DNA from: Alphaproteobacteria bacterium
GTDB lineage: Bacteria > Pseudomonadota > Alphaproteobacteria > Caulobacterales > Caulobacteraceae
DNA length: 63,407 nucleotides
Direction: 5' to 3'
NCBI GenBank assembly: GCA_018820205.1
Contig: JAHJOK010000033.1
Span: 1 to 63,407 of the forward strand
Part shown: positions 54,534 to 63,407 of the stretch, in pieces
Layout of the letters: every line of letters starts with the position of its first letter
How positions within the stretch are numbered: the stretch's first letter is position 1
Program-made: the position numbers and the translations under genes
The notes under the pieces: generated by a model
What the model was told of the DNA's origin: nothing
Seen by the model: only the letters and a program-made list of their open reading frames with translations
Database searches by the model: none

Positions 54534-55313
54534 ATGCCCGCCGCCACACCTTCCGCCCCAACCGCCGGTCGCCCCAAGCCCGGTTCCGAACGTCTTCACG
54601 GCGCCATCGCTCGAAATCTCGGCGTGGCCATTGTCTCCGGCGTCCACAAACCCGGCGACATTCTGGGAAACGAGATCGAACTCAGTGAACAGCTGGCTGT
54701 TTCGCGCAGCGCCTATCGCGAGGCCATCCGCATCCTGGCGGCCAAGGGTCTGGTCGAAAGCAGACCCCGGACCGGCACCCGGGTCCTGACCATGGATCGC
54801 TGGAACCTGCTGGATTCCGACGTCCTGTCGTGGTTCTTCGCCTCCGAGCCCAGTCCGGTGATCGTCAACGGCCTGTTCGAACTGCGGATGATCGTCGAAC
54901 CCGCCGCCGCCGCCCTCGCCGCAGCCCGCCGGTCGGACGGCGATCTGGCGGAAATGCGCACGGCGCTAGAATCGATGGAGCGGATGACGCTGAAGACCGA
55001 AGCGGGGCAGTCCGCTGATCGCGATTTCCACCAGGCAATCCTGACCGCCACGGGCAACCCGCCGCTGATCAGCCTGGCCTCGACCATCGGCGCGGGCGTG
55101 CGCTGGACGACTCTCTACAAGCAGCGCAAGCGCCGCCTGCCGCCGGACCCCATGCCGGAACACTGGGCCGTGTACGAGGCCATCGCGGCAAGCGACACCG
55201 AGGCGGCGCGATCGACCATGGCGGCGTTGGTCGCTCACGCCCTCGAACAGACCGAAAGCGCCGCATCGATCAAAACCGCCAAGCCTGTTGCAGTCGGAAG
55301 GCCGCTTCGATAA
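54534..55313 (+). CDS. GntR/FadR-family (FCD domain) transcriptional regulator
   Basis: 259 residues. The N-terminal winged helix reads GNEIELSEQLAVSRSAYREAIRILAAKGLV; an all-helical FCD effector domain follows (RMIVEPAAAALAAARR, DRDFHQAILTATGNPP) with histidines suited to metal/ligand binding. FCD regulators usually sense sugar acids such as gluconate, galactonate or uronates. The gene is divergent from GH3 and 33 bases upstream of xylD. It is the best candidate for binding the GTCNGA-core motif that recurs in the block. The ribosome site is weak. Confidence 0.9.
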   Translation: MPAATPSAPTAGRPKPGSERLHGAIARNLGVAIVSGVHKPGDILGNEIELSEQLAVSRSAYREAIRILAAKGLVESRPRTGTRVLTMDRWNLLDSDVLSWFFASEPSPVIVNGLFELRMIVEPAAAALAAARRSDGDLAEMRTALESMERMTLKTEAGQSADRDFHQAILTATGNPPLISLASTIGAGVRWTTLYKQRKRRLPPDPMPEHWAVYEAIAASDTEAARSTMAALVAHALEQTESAASIKTAKPVAVGRPLR

Positions 55314-55336
55314 TTGTCTGAGTAATCCCCAGACAA
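55312..55336. promoter_or_regulatory. GntR-type operator-like site before xylonate dehydratase
   Basis: AATTGTCTGAGTAAT (55312-55326) overlaps the regulator stop codon. A second half CAGACAA (55330-55336) is the exact complement of TTGTCTG 9 bases away. It lies 10 bases before the xylD ATG, positioned for repression. Confidence 0.6.
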
Positions 55337-55346
55337 AGACCCGTTG

Positions 55347-57131
55347 ATGACAAAGCCCCTTCGCTCGCGCGCCTGGTTCGACAACCCCGACAATCCCGAC
55401 ATGACGGCGCTCTATCTGGAGCGCTATCTGAACTATGGCCTGACGTTGGAAGAGTTGCGCTCGGGCAAGCCGATCATCGGCATCGCCCAGACCGGATCGG
55501 ATCTTGCGCCCTGCAACCGCCACCATATCGAGCTGGCCAAGCGCGTGCGCGAGGGAATCCGCGAGGCTGGCGGCATCGCCATGGAGTTCCCGGTCCATCC
55601 GATCCAGGAAACCGGTAAACGCCCTACTGCGGGTCTGGATCGCAACCTCGCCTACATGGGTCTGGTCGAGCTGCTTTACGGCTATCCGCTGGACGGCGTC
55701 GTCCTGACCGTCGGCTGCGACAAGACCACGCCCGCCTGTCTGATGGCCGCCGCCACCGTGGATATTCCCGCCATCGCCCTGTCGGTCGGCCCGATGCTGA
55801 ATGGCTGGCTCAAGGGCGAACGCATCGGGTCAGGCACGATCATCTGGAAGGCCCGCGAGATGATGGCTGCAGGCGAACTCGACTATGAGGGGTTCATCGA
55901 CCTGGTCGCCACTTCGGCCCCCTCGGTCGGCTATTGCAACACCATGGGCACGGCCTCGACCATGAACTCCCTGGCCGAAGCTTTGGGCATGTCCCTGCCC
56001 GGCTCGGCCGCCATCCCCGCGCCGTACCGCGAACGCCCTCAGGTCGCCTATCTGACCGGCAAGCGGATCGTCGAGATGGTCCACGAGGATCTGAAGCCGT
56101 CCGACATCCTGACGGCCGACGCCTTCCACAACGCGATCGTGGTCAACTCGGCGATCGGCGGTTCGACCAACGCCCCGATTCACATCACGGCCCTGGCGCG
56201 TCACTCGGGCGTCGAACTGCCGATCCAGGACTGGCAGACCCACGGCCACGCGGTGCCGCTGCTGGTCAACCTGCAGCCCGCCGGCAAATACCTGGGCGAG
56301 GACTTTCATCAGGCCGGCGGCGTTCCCGCCGTCGTGTCCCAACTGATGAGCCAGGGCCTGATCCGCGAGGGGGTCATGACCGTCAATGGCAAGACCATGG
56401 GCGAGAACTGCAAGGCCGCCGAGATCCTGCTGCCCGACGTCATCCGCACAATGGAGGAACCGCTGGTTCCCGATGCCGGCTTCCTGGTCCTCACCGGCAA
56501 TATCTTCGACAGCGCCATCATGAAGACCAGCGTCATCGCCGCCGAATTCCGCGATCGCTACCTGTCCAACCCCGCCGATCCCAACGCCTTCGAAGGTCCG
56601 GCCGTCGTGTTCGACGGGCCTGAGGATTATCATCACCGCATCGACGATCCCGCCACCGGCATCACCGAGCGCAGCGTGCTCTTCATGCGCGGCGCCGGAC
56701 CGATCGGCTATCCGGGCGCGGCCGAGGTCGTGAACATGCGACCGCCCGCCCACCTGATCAGACAAGGCGTGACCGCCCTGGCCTGTATCGGCGACGGTCG
56801 CCAGTCCGGCACCTCGGGGTCGCCCTCGATCCTGAACGCCTCGCCCGAGGCGGCGGCGGGCGGGAACATGGCCCTGTTGAAGACCGGTGATCCGATCCGC
56901 GTCGATCTGAACACCTGCCGCGTCGACATCCTGATCTCCGACGCCGAACTGGCGGAACGCCGCGCCGCCCTGGAAGCCGCCGGCGGCTTCGCCGTCCCCG
57001 CCTCCCAGACGCCGTGGCAGGAGCTTCAGCGCGACACGGTCGGTCAGCTCTCGACCGGCGCCGTGCTGGAGCCAGCCGTCAAATACCACCGGATCATCGA
57101 CCGGTTCGGCAATCCGCGCGACAACCACTGA
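55347..57131 (+). CDS. xylD: D-xylonate dehydratase (IlvD/Edd family)
   Basis: 594 residues. The three cluster cysteines are in LAPCNRHH (C56), [10 protein letters not shown] (C124) and [11 protein letters not shown] (C197), the arrangement of [2Fe-2S] sugar-acid dehydratases. The sequence is close to remembered Caulobacter XylD (CC_0819). It dehydrates D-xylonate to 2-keto-3-deoxy-xylonate, the step between the XylC and XylX products. It is separated from the other xyl genes and on the opposite strand, behind the GntR gene. ATG 55347 preferred; TTG 55344 is adjacent. Confidence 0.93.
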   Translation: MTKPLRSRAWFDNPDNPDMTALYLERYLNYGLTLEELRSGKPIIGIAQTGSDLAPCNRHHIELAKRVREGIREAGGIAMEFPVHPIQETGKRPTAGLDRNLAYMGLVELLYGYPLDGVVLTVGCDKTTPACLMAAATVDIPAIALSVGPMLNGWLKGERIGSGTIIWKAREMMAAGELDYEGFIDLVATSAPSVGYCNTMGTASTMNSLAEALGMSLPGSAAIPAPYRERPQVAYLTGKRIVEMVHEDLKPSDILTADAFHNAIVVNSAIGGSTNAPIHITALARHSGVELPIQDWQTHGHAVPLLVNLQPAGKYLGEDFHQAGGVPAVVSQLMSQGLIREGVMTVNGKTMGENCKAAEILLPDVIRTMEEPLVPDAGFLVLTGNIFDSAIMKTSVIAAEFRDRYLSNPADPNAFEGPAVVFDGPEDYHHRIDDPATGITERSVLFMRGAGPIGYPGAAEVVNMRPPAHLIRQGVTALACIGDGRQSGTSGSPSILNASPEAAAGGNMALLKTGDPIRVDLNTCRVDILISDAELAERRAALEAAGGFAVPASQTPWQELQRDTVGQLSTGAVLEPAVKYHRIIDRFGNPRDNH

Positions 57132-57149
57132 CGGCGGCCCCGGGGCGTT

Positions 57150-57788
57150 CTATCGGCCCGGGACCACCGACCCTCCGTCAATGGCCAGCAGGGCCTGACA
57201 CAAATCCTCCACGTCGCGCCGGTCGTGAGAGACGACGACGATGCGAACGCCTGCCTCGTCACGCAGGCGAATCAGATAGGGGATCAGGGCGGCGCGGCGT
57301 CGTTCATCCAGGCCGGTGAACGGTTCGTCGAGCAGCAGGATTTTCGGACGGGGCAGAAGGGCGCGAGCCAGGGCGGCACGGCGCGCCTCGCCTCCGGACA
57401 GGCTGGCGGGCCAACGATGCTCGAACCCTTCCAGATCGACCAGACGCAAGGCCTCGTCCACCGACATCGGATCCGTGGCGTAGGGCCGGGCGAAGCCGAC
57501 GTTCGACCCGACACGCAGATGCGGGAACAGCCGCCCGTCCTGAAAGACATAGCCGACCCCGCGATGGTGCGCCGGTGGCTGGATGCCGACGCCTGTATCG
57601 ACCAGGGTCTCGCCGTCGATCACGAGCCGCGCCGCGCCCACCGGCGTCAGGCCCGCAAGCCCTTGCAGCAATGTCGTCTTGCCGGCGCCGGACGGCCCGA
57701 CCACGGCGATGGCCCTGACCGCCGTCTCGAAGGCGACGTCGAGGTGAAACTCGCCCCGCTGGGCCCTGACCCGGAAAGCGATGCTCAT
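57150..57788 (-). CDS. modC: molybdate ABC transporter ATP-binding protein
   Basis: 212 residues: Walker A GPSGAGKTTL, signature LSGGEARRAALARAL, Walker B ILLLDEPFTGLD and the switch His in VVSHDRRDV. It is shorter than full ModC (about 350) because the C-terminal molybdate-binding (TOBE/MOP) domain is absent. ATG 57788 overlaps modB by 4 bases. It energises molybdate import with ModA and ModB. Confidence 0.88.
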   Translation of the reverse strand: MSIAFRVRAQRGEFHLDVAFETAVRAIAVVGPSGAGKTTLLQGLAGLTPVGAARLVIDGETLVDTGVGIQPPAHHRGVGYVFQDGRLFPHLRVGSNVGFARPYATDPMSVDEALRLVDLEGFEHRWPASLSGGEARRAALARALLPRPKILLLDEPFTGLDERRRAALIPYLIRLRDEAGVRIVVVSHDRRDVEDLCQALLAIDGGSVVPGR

Positions 57789-58429
57789 CGGGGCCGTCGC
57801 GTTCTGGCGGATCGCCGATTGATCCATTCGGCGATGAACAGGGCGCCGATCGACACCAGGATCGAGAGGACGGCCAGCCGGATCGCGGGGGTCTCTCCAT
57901 TCGCGCGCTGGAGCGCCGTATAGATCGCGACCGGCAGGGTCTGGGTCTCGCCCGGGATCGAACCGGCGAAGGTCACCGTGGCGCCGAACTCGCCGAAGGC
58001 CCGGGCGAATCCGAGCAGCACGCCGGCGACCAGTCCCGGAATGGCCAGCGGCAGGGTCACCCGAAAGAAGACGTGCAACGGCGGCGCGCCCAGGGTGGCT
58101 GCGGCTTGTTCCAGGCCATGATCGACCGCCTCGAGCGAGACCCGCAGAGGTCGAACCACAAGAGGCAGGGCCATGACGCCCGCAGCGAGCGCCGCGCCGG
58201 TCCAGTGAAAGGCCAGGGTGACGCCGAACGTCTCCCTGAGCCACCCGCCGACCGGACCCTGCACGCCGAACACCAGCAGCAGGACCAGACCCGTGACGAC
58301 CGGCGGCAGAACCAATGGCAGGTTCACGACCGCCTCGAGCAGCCATTTCCCGGGGAAACGTCCGCGCGCGAGCAGCAGGGCCAGACCCAGGGCGACGGGC
58401 ACGACACCGAGCAGCGATGCGGCCGCCAC
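57785..58429 (-). CDS. modB: molybdate ABC transporter permease
   Basis: 214 residues from GTG 58429, with the permease signature region ATLGAPPLHVFFRVTLPLAIPGLVAG and LGFARAFGEFGATVTFAG typical of ModB. Recognisable ModB sequence (LTTFESQALALSLRVAA) continues upstream in frame for about 20 codons, but no ATG, GTG or TTG start occurs before the modA stop TGA at 58517-58519. The true start may be an unusual codon or modB may be translated by coupling from modA. Confidence 0.85.
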   Translation of the reverse strand: MAAASLLGVVPVALGLALLLARGRFPGKWLLEAVVNLPLVLPPVVTGLVLLLVFGVQGPVGGWLRETFGVTLAFHWTGAALAAGVMALPLVVRPLRVSLEAVDHGLEQAAATLGAPPLHVFFRVTLPLAIPGLVAGVLLGFARAFGEFGATVTFAGSIPGETQTLPVAIYTALQRANGETPAIRLAVLSILVSIGALFIAEWINRRSARTRRPR

Positions 58430-58516
58430 CCGCAGCGACAGCGCCAGGGCCTGGCTTTCGAACGTGGTCAGGGGCTCAAACAGGGCGCCGGCCCTCGCAA
58501 ATCCGAAAGTCCGCGA

Positions 58517-59317
58517 TCATGCGAGCGGCTCGAAGCCGTAGCGATTGAAAATGGCGCCCGCCGCCGGGGAGCGAAGATAAACCAGGAACGCCTTCGAGGC
58601 CGGTGCGGCGCCGACGGTCACGGCGGCGGGATAGACGATGGACGGCTGCTCGGCGGAGGGCGGATCGGCCACTACGCGGACCTCGTCGAACCCGGTCGCG
58701 TCGCTGCGATAGACGACGGCCAGTTGAGCCTCTCCGCGCGCGACGAACGCTCTCGCGGCCCGGACGTCCGCCGCCGTGACGATGGACGGCTGCAACCCGT
58801 CCCAAAGTCCGGCCGTCTGCAGCCAGGTCCGGGCATAGGCGCCGGCCGGAACGCTCTCCGGATCGCCAATGACCAGCCGACCGCCTGTCCGGGCCAGCCA
58901 GGCCAGAGGTTCGCCTTCGATCTCCGCCTCGGCTGCGGTGATGAGGACGAGGCGATTGCCGAGCAGATCGACGCGGCTGTCCGGCTGGATTCGACCCGCC
59001 GTCTGAAGCCGATCCATCCAGGATGTATCGGCCAGCACCACGACCTGGGCCGGCGCGCCGGCCTCGACCTGACGCGCCACCGCGCCGCTGGCGGCGAAGG
59101 ACAGGCGAACGGGCTGACCGGTCTCGCGCTCATATTCCGAGGCGATCTCGCCCAGGGCGTCGGTCAGGGAAGCGGCGGCGAAAACCGTCATCGGCGCCGG
59201 CGTGGCAGAGTCGGTCGGCGAACAGGCGGCCATCGCCATCAGGGCCAGAGCGCCGAACAGGCCGAGGCGTCGAGACCGTGACCGGAGGTCCGGAGGCGGC
59301 GACGCGAATCCTGTCAT
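58517..59317 (-). CDS. modA: molybdate ABC transporter substrate-binding lipoprotein
   Basis: 266 residues. An N-terminal signal ends in a lipobox (ALMAMAACSPT), so the protein is probably lipid-anchored in the periplasm. The ModA pattern follows: VFAAASLTDALGEIASEYE, RLSFAASGAVARQVEAGAPAQVV (oxyanion-binding serines) and VVYRSDATGF. It binds molybdate or tungstate. The stop is in the same frame as modB with 29 intervening open codons. Confidence 0.92.
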   Translation of the reverse strand: MTGFASPPPDLRSRSRRLGLFGALALMAMAACSPTDSATPAPMTVFAAASLTDALGEIASEYERETGQPVRLSFAASGAVARQVEAGAPAQVVVLADTSWMDRLQTAGRIQPDSRVDLLGNRLVLITAAEAEIEGEPLAWLARTGGRLVIGDPESVPAGAYARTWLQTAGLWDGLQPSIVTAADVRAARAFVARGEAQLAVVYRSDATGFDEVRVVADPPSAEQPSIVYPAAVTVGAAPASKAFLVYLRSPAAGAIFNRYGFEPLA

Positions 59318-59388
59318 GTCGAAATCCCCCCGACCTTCGCTTCGGCCCTGCGGCGCGTCAGATCCCGGCGCACTCCGCCGAGTTTTCG

Positions 59389-59473
59389 TGGTGCGGGCGG
59401 TCGGACTTGAACCGACACTCCTTACAGGACCCGGATTTTAAGTCCGGTGCGTCTACCATTTCGCCACGCCCGC
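59389..59473 (-). tRNA. tRNA-Leu (UAA)
   Basis: 85 bases including encoded CCA. The acceptor GCGGGCG pairs with CGCCCGC; anticodon loop CTTAAAA gives anticodon UAA between CCGGA/TCCGG stems. A long variable arm (CCTGTAAGGAGTG) and GGTTCAAGTCC T-arm are class II features of leucine tRNA. Confidence 0.96.
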
Positions 59474-59486
59474 ATTGGTCGAGACC

Positions 59487-60932
59487 TCAGGGTGCAGGAT
59501 TAGCGGTCGGGCGCATCGCGCGGAAGTCCACGTCGGAATCCGCGACCAACCAGACCAAGGCGGCCCAGGCGGCGACGTTCTGGCGAAGTTGCTCGGGATC
59601 GATCTTGTCGAGGGTGTCGTCGGCGGTGTGGTGCAGGTCGAAATACCGCAGACCATCCTGCTTCAGGCCAAAGACGGGCACACCGGCCTGAACGATGGGG
59701 CCGATGTCGGCCCCGCCCTGGGTCTCCGGCGCCCCCGTGCGCAGGACCCCGATGGGATAGAGGACCTGATTGGCCGCATCGGCGAACGGGCCGGTCTGGG
59801 CCCCTATGGGCAGTTGCAGGGCGTAGACGCGATCGGCCCCGAAATCGCTCTCGCCGGTGAAGACGTGGTTGGCGATGTCTTCGGCCGACAGACTGCGCAG
59901 ATAGGCGCCGCCGCCGTTGCCGGTCTCGGTCGGCTGGGCGACCTCTTCCGAGCCGTACAGGATGACGCGAACGGTGCGGGCGGTGCGGCCCTGTTCGGCG
60001 ATGGCCTTGGCCGCCGCGATGGTGATGGCCCCGCCTGCGCCGTCATCGATGGCGCCTGTGCCCAGATCCCAGCTGTCCATGTGCGAGCCCAGGACGATGA
60101 TCTCCTCGGGCCGCTCGTCGCCGGGCATGTCGCCGATGACGTTGTGCGAGGTCGTCTGATAGGTGTGGGCGCTCGAAAACAGGCGCAGGCGGACAGGATC
60201 GCCATACGACACCAGGCGGCTGAGCTGGTCCGCGTCAGGGGCGCTGAGGGCGAACCCCGGCAGGGCCACGACGCCGTCGACGTAGCGGGTGGTGCCGGTG
60301 TGGGGCATCCGATGTTCGTCCGACCCGGCGGACCGCATGATGAAGGCCGAGGCGCCCTTGGCCGCCGCCACGGAGGGGCCGGCGCCGCGAATGCGCGTGA
60401 GGGGGCCATAGCCGGCGCCCGACTGCATGGCGACCAGCTGGCCCGCGTCGACGTAGGCGATCTTGCCGTTCAGCGAGCCGTCGGGAACCGCCATCAGGGC
60501 CTCCAGCGAGGCGAAGCGGACGACCTCGGCCTCGATGCCGGCCTCGGGCGTCCCGGGCGAATGACCCAGGGCGGCCACGACCAGGGGCTGGGGGTTGTCG
60601 CCCAGGATGGACGCGCTTTCCTGACCGCGCTCCCATCCGATCAGAGGGAATGGCTGGATGTGGACGTTCTGAAAGCCGAGATCGCGCATATAGCCCGCAG
60701 CCCACTGCGCGGCGGCGGTCTCGGAGGGCGAGCCCGCAGGGCGCGGGCCGAACCGGGTCGTCAGCTGGGTCACATAGTCCATGGCCACGGTGTCGGTCAG
60801 GGCTGCGTCACGAACCTGTTCGGCGGCTGCGACCGTCTGTGCATCCTGCGCGGCAGTCGGCAACGCCAGGACGGCGGAAATCCCGATGGCGGACACCAGA
60901 CCGATTATCGAACGACGAACGGGCACCAGCAT
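59487..60932 (-). CDS. exported M28-family metallopeptidase
   Basis: About 481 residues: signal peptide, an inserted PA-type domain (about 130-240) and a co-catalytic zinc peptidase domain with ligands in LGSHMDSWDLGTG, AIDDGAGGA, LYGSEEVAQP, GESDFGAD and FDLHHTADDT. An aminopeptidase or carboxypeptidase of the glutamate-carboxypeptidase II-like branch; periplasmic. ATG 60932 preferred (GGAG 9 bases upstream) over an in-frame start at 60959. Confidence 0.9.
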   Translation of the reverse strand: MLVPVRRSIIGLVSAIGISAVLALPTAAQDAQTVAAAEQVRDAALTDTVAMDYVTQLTTRFGPRPAGSPSETAAAQWAAGYMRDLGFQNVHIQPFPLIGWERGQESASILGDNPQPLVVAALGHSPGTPEAGIEAEVVRFASLEALMAVPDGSLNGKIAYVDAGQLVAMQSGAGYGPLTRIRGAGPSVAAAKGASAFIMRSAGSDEHRMPHTGTTRYVDGVVALPGFALSAPDADQLSRLVSYGDPVRLRLFSSAHTYQTTSHNVIGDMPGDERPEEIIVLGSHMDSWDLGTGAIDDGAGGAITIAAAKAIAEQGRTARTVRVILYGSEEVAQPTETGNGGGAYLRSLSAEDIANHVFTGESDFGADRVYALQLPIGAQTGPFADAANQVLYPIGVLRTGAPETQGGADIGPIVQAGVPVFGLKQDGLRYFDLHHTADDTLDKIDPEQLRQNVAAWAALVWLVADSDVDFRAMRPTANPAP

Positions 60933-60959
60933 GGGGCAAACTCCGATGACTGCGACCAA

Positions 60960-61211
60960 ACCCCGGCCGTTTCAGCCGGGATCGGGAGGGATTTGAGACG
61001 GCGACAATCGAAAAACAGGGTCTGGATAGTCTGGAATGTCTGGAATCGAGAGGAAACCAGCACACTGCGATGAGCCATTATAGGCGGACCACAGGACGTG
61101 GTGGGTTCAGAAGCTGAGAAATATTTTCGTCGTCGTCTTCGGGCCTGTCCGAGGGACAGTGGCTTGCGACCTGAAGATGACCGGGTCTGCTCGCTAGCCG
61201 TGGAACCTGCG
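60960..61211. other. gene-free spacer between lpxC and the M28 peptidase
   Basis: No coding frame stands out. It contains three short direct TCTGGA repeats (about 61020-61045) and a weak 6-bp hairpin (CTGTCC/GGACAG, about 61145-61159) after lpxC that may help terminate its transcript. Confidence 0.35.
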
Positions 61212-62111
61212 TCAGCCGACCTGGGCCAGTTGCGGTTCCAGAACCACCTCGCGCCAGGCGTGGGGGGCCGCCAGCAGGGCGCGGACCAGCAGGTTGTTCA
61301 CCGCGTGACCGGCCTTGTAGCCTTCATAGCGGCCCAGCAGCGGGGCGCCCATGACATAGAGGTCGCCGATGGCGTCAAGCGCCTTGTGGCGCACGAACTC
61401 GCGTTCCATGCGCAGGCCGCCGGGATTCAGGATGTCGTCGCCGTCGATCACAACGGCATTTTCCAGGCTGCCGCCGCGGGCCAGGCCGGCCTGACGCAGG
61501 GCCTCGACCTCATGCGCGAAGCCGAAGGTGCGGGCGGCCATGATCTCGTCGCGGAAGGTCTGTTCATCGACGACGAAATCGACGACCTGATTGCCGATGA
61601 CGGGGGAGTCGAAATCGATCTCGAACCGCATCTCATAGCGGTCGCACGGCAGCAGGGCCGCGTGCTTGTCGCCGTCGGTGACGTGTATCGGCTGGAGGAT
61701 CTCGATATAGCGCACCGGCGCCGCCTGGCGACGGAAGCCCGCACGGTCCAGCAGTTTGACGAACGGCAGGGCCGATCCGTCCAGGATCGGCAGTTCCGGA
61801 CCATCGACCTCGACCACGACATTGGAAATGCCCAGGGCGCAGAAGGCGGCCATCAGATGCTCGATGGTCGACAACTGAACGCCAGCCGCGTTCTGGATCA
61901 TGGTGTTCAGGCGCGCATCGACCACGGCGTCCCCGGACACGACGATGCGGTTGTCCCGGTCGGTGACGTCGGTGCGGACGAAGACGATCCCCGTCCCGGT
62001 CGGCGCCGGACGGATCGCCAGACGGACACGCTTGCCCGTGTGCACGCCCACGCCCGCACAGATGGCGGGGGCGATCAGCGTCCGTTCGCGATGATCGTGA
62101 CGTGGCGGCAA
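61212..62111 (-). CDS. lpxC: UDP-3-O-acyl-N-acetylglucosamine deacetylase
   Basis: 299 residues with zinc-site and catalytic motifs: GVGVHTGKRV, STIEHLMAAFCALGI (His), and FVRHKALDAIGDLYV (His and Asp), plus the late GHAVNNLLVRALL. It commits UDP-GlcNAc acyl intermediates to lipid A synthesis. It lies downstream of ftsZ on the same strand behind the ftsZ terminator, the usual neighbourhood of lpxC at the end of the division cluster. Confidence 0.96.
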   Translation of the reverse strand: MPPRHDHRERTLIAPAICAGVGVHTGKRVRLAIRPAPTGTGIVFVRTDVTDRDNRIVVSGDAVVDARLNTMIQNAAGVQLSTIEHLMAAFCALGISNVVVEVDGPELPILDGSALPFVKLLDRAGFRRQAAPVRYIEILQPIHVTDGDKHAALLPCDRYEMRFEIDFDSPVIGNQVVDFVVDEQTFRDEIMAARTFGFAHEVEALRQAGLARGGSLENAVVIDGDDILNPGGLRMEREFVRHKALDAIGDLYVMGAPLLGRYEGYKAGHAVNNLLVRALLAAPHAWREVVLEPQLAQVG

Positions 62112-62237
62112 ACTGAACTCACCGGTGAATGCCGGGCGCGGGGAGGCGCACAGGCCGAGGCTGGAGTGCTACCGGGGCGGCGCGCCAGCGGAAACCAAAG
62201 TCGGGTTTCGAATTGTTTCGATCCCGGTAACCTTTGC

Positions 62238-62275
62238 CATAAACGAAGAACGCCCCGGGAGGTCCCGGGGCGTTC
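62238..62275 (-). terminator. intrinsic terminator after ftsZ
   Basis: Near-perfect 13-bp stem (62248-62260 / 62263-62275, GC-rich) with a tight turn, followed on the minus strand by TTCGTTTATGG. It lies 24 bases after the ftsZ stop. Confidence 0.85.
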
Positions 62276-62298
62276 TCAAGGCGGGGCGTAGGCCCCGT

Positions 62299-63407
62299 CT
62301 AGTTGGCCAGACGGCGCAGGAACGAGGGAATTTCCAGGTCGTCTTCGGCGCTGGTCGGTTCCGGCGCGGGCTGGGCGGTCTGGCGCAGCTGCGGCTGAGG
62401 ACGGGCCGGCGCGGCGGGGGCGTAGGCCGTCTGGGCGCGCGGCTTCTTGCCGAACAGGCTCCAGCCCGATTTGCGGTGATCGCGGTCGTCGTAGGCCGGT
62501 TCCTCGACCGCCTGCGGAGCGGCCGCGGCGGGCGCGCGGTCGAAATACAGGTCGCCCTGCTCGACCGGCTGAGCGGCGCCGAGGCGGCCGTGGTCCTGTT
62601 CGAACGCCTCGACCCAGGGATCGACGATGGGGTCCAGACTGCGCGTTTCCTCGGCCACGTGGATCACGGGCTCGGGCGTGCGGGCGACCGGCTCAGGGGC
62701 CTGAAAGGTCGGCACGACGGGCGCGGGCTCCGGGGCGCGATAGGCCTCGGCGGCCGCCGGTTCGCGGCGGACGGGCTCGGCATAGGTCGGCTCGGCGCGA
62801 GCCGCCGGAGCCGCAGGCGCTGTGCGGCGCGGGTCGTGGAAGGCGGGCTGGCGCGTGGCGGCCGGCTCGAGCTTCTGGGTCGCGACCTCGTCCATGCCGG
62901 TGGCGACCACCGAGACGCGGATCTTGCCGTCCAGGGCCGGATCGAAGGCCGCGCCGAAGATGATGTTGGCGTCGCCGTCCACCTCGGCCGAGATGGCGTT
63001 GGCGGCTTCATCGACTTCCAGCAGGGTCATGTCCAGGCCACCGGTGATGTTCACCAGAACGGCCTTGGCGCCCTTGAGCGAAGTCTCGTCCAGCAGCGGG
63101 TTGGCGATGGCGTTCTGGGCGGCCAGCAGGGCGCGGTCGTCGCCCGACGCCTCTCCCGTGCCCATCATCGCCTTGCCCATCTCGGACATGACGGCGCGGA
63201 CGTCGGCGAAGTCGAGGTTGATCAGGCCCGGCAAGATCATCAGGTCGGTGATCGAGCGCACGCCCGAGTGCAGCACCTGGTCGGCCATGCCGAAGGCGTC
63301 GGCGAAGGTCGTGCGTTCGTTGGCGACGCGGAACAGGTTCTGGTTCGGAATGACGATCAGGGTGTCGACGTAGCGCTGCAGCTCGGCGATGCCGGCCTCG
63401 GCCAGAC
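62299..63407 (-). CDS. ftsZ: cell division protein FtsZ, C-terminal part (N-terminus outside window)
   Basis: The open frame enters from the window edge and ends at 62299; 369 residues are visible. The first part belongs to the GTPase/C-terminal tubulin-like domains: [44 protein letters not shown], and [10 protein letters not shown] long proline/alanine/glutamate-rich linker (about 200 residues) follows, ending with the conserved tail [15 protein letters not shown] that binds FtsA/ZipA-like partners. Long linkers are typical of Caulobacterales. The ATG at 63288 is internal. Confidence 0.96.
   Translation of the reverse strand, partial: LAEAGIAELQRYVDTLIVIPNQNLFRVANERTTFADAFGMADQVLHSGVRSITDLMILPGLINLDFADVRAVMSEMGKAMMGTGEASGDDRALLAAQNAIANPLLDETSLKGAKAVLVNITGGLDMTLLEVDEAANAISAEVDGDANIIFGAAFDPALDGKIRVSVVATGMDEVATQKLEPAATRQPAFHDPRRTAPAAPAARAEPTYAEPVRREPAAAEAYRAPEPAPVVPTFQAPEPVARTPEPVIHVAEETRSLDPIVDPWVEAFEQDHGRLGAAQPVEQGDLYFDRAPAAAAPQAVEEPAYDDRDHRKSGWSLFGKKPRAQTAYAPAAPARPQPQLRQTAQPAPEPTSAEDDLEIPSFLRRLAN

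Noticed and set aside
61018..61050. Short TCTGGA direct repeats after the M28 peptidase promoter region
   Set aside because: Three 6-8 base copies are too short to be called a repeat element or binding array without more evidence.

Overview
The window is GC-rich (roughly two thirds G+C, judged by eye) chromosomal DNA of an alphaproteobacterium, most likely a Caulobacterales member close to Brevundimonas or Caulobacter. This rests on the split b and b' ATP synthase subunits, the two-subunit glycine decarboxylase, Weimberg-pathway enzymes that closely resemble remembered Caulobacter crescentus XylX/A/B/C/D sequences, a very large TonB-dependent receptor, and an FtsZ with a long linker. No database search was run.

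Layout. 1-1.4 kb: end of the F0 ATP synthase operon (c, b', b). 1.4-2.9 kb: a small membrane protein and a short-chain dehydrogenase. 3-7.7 kb: the gcvT-gcvH-gcvPA-gcvPB glycine cleavage operon behind a tandem glycine riboswitch. 7.8-13.3 kb: housekeeping genes (an adenine-deaminase-like enzyme, an NYN-domain protein, argS, an exported protein, ispH). 13.4-57.1 kb: a roughly 44-kb accessory block for plant cell-wall glucuronoxylan and glucan use. 57.1-59.3 kb: modABC molybdate uptake. 59.4-63.4 kb: tRNA-Leu(UAA), an exported M28 peptidase, lpxC and the C-terminal part of ftsZ.

The accessory block reads as one physiological programme. GH10 xylanase, GH43 and GH3 enzymes, GH67 alpha-glucuronidase, a CE15-type glucuronoyl esterase, two candidate deacetylases or esterases and a GH9/GH3 glucanase pair would break down glucuronoxylan and beta-glucan. 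A 1070-residue TonB-dependent receptor would import oligosaccharides, and MFS transporters would carry uronic acid and xylose across the inner membrane. Mannonate dehydratase serves the glucuronate branch. An oxidative Weimberg route (xylose dehydrogenase, xylonolactonase, xylonate dehydratase, keto-deoxy-xylonate dehydratase, ketoglutarate semialdehyde dehydrogenase) takes xylose to 2-oxoglutarate. A LacI-type and a GntR/FadR-type regulator lie in the block, and two different operator-like motifs recur in front of its genes.

The least explained part is around the TonB receptor. Three translationally coupled tryptophan-halogenase-like flavoproteins are divergent from it and a fourth lies further on. 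A JmjC/cupin_8-type protein and a DUF6445-like protein with an H-x-D...H arrangement sit directly behind the receptor. One of the four halogenases has lost the catalytic lysine and altered the W-x-W-x-I-P signature. I regard this as a candidate receptor-linked oxidative or halogenating modification system of unknown substrate.
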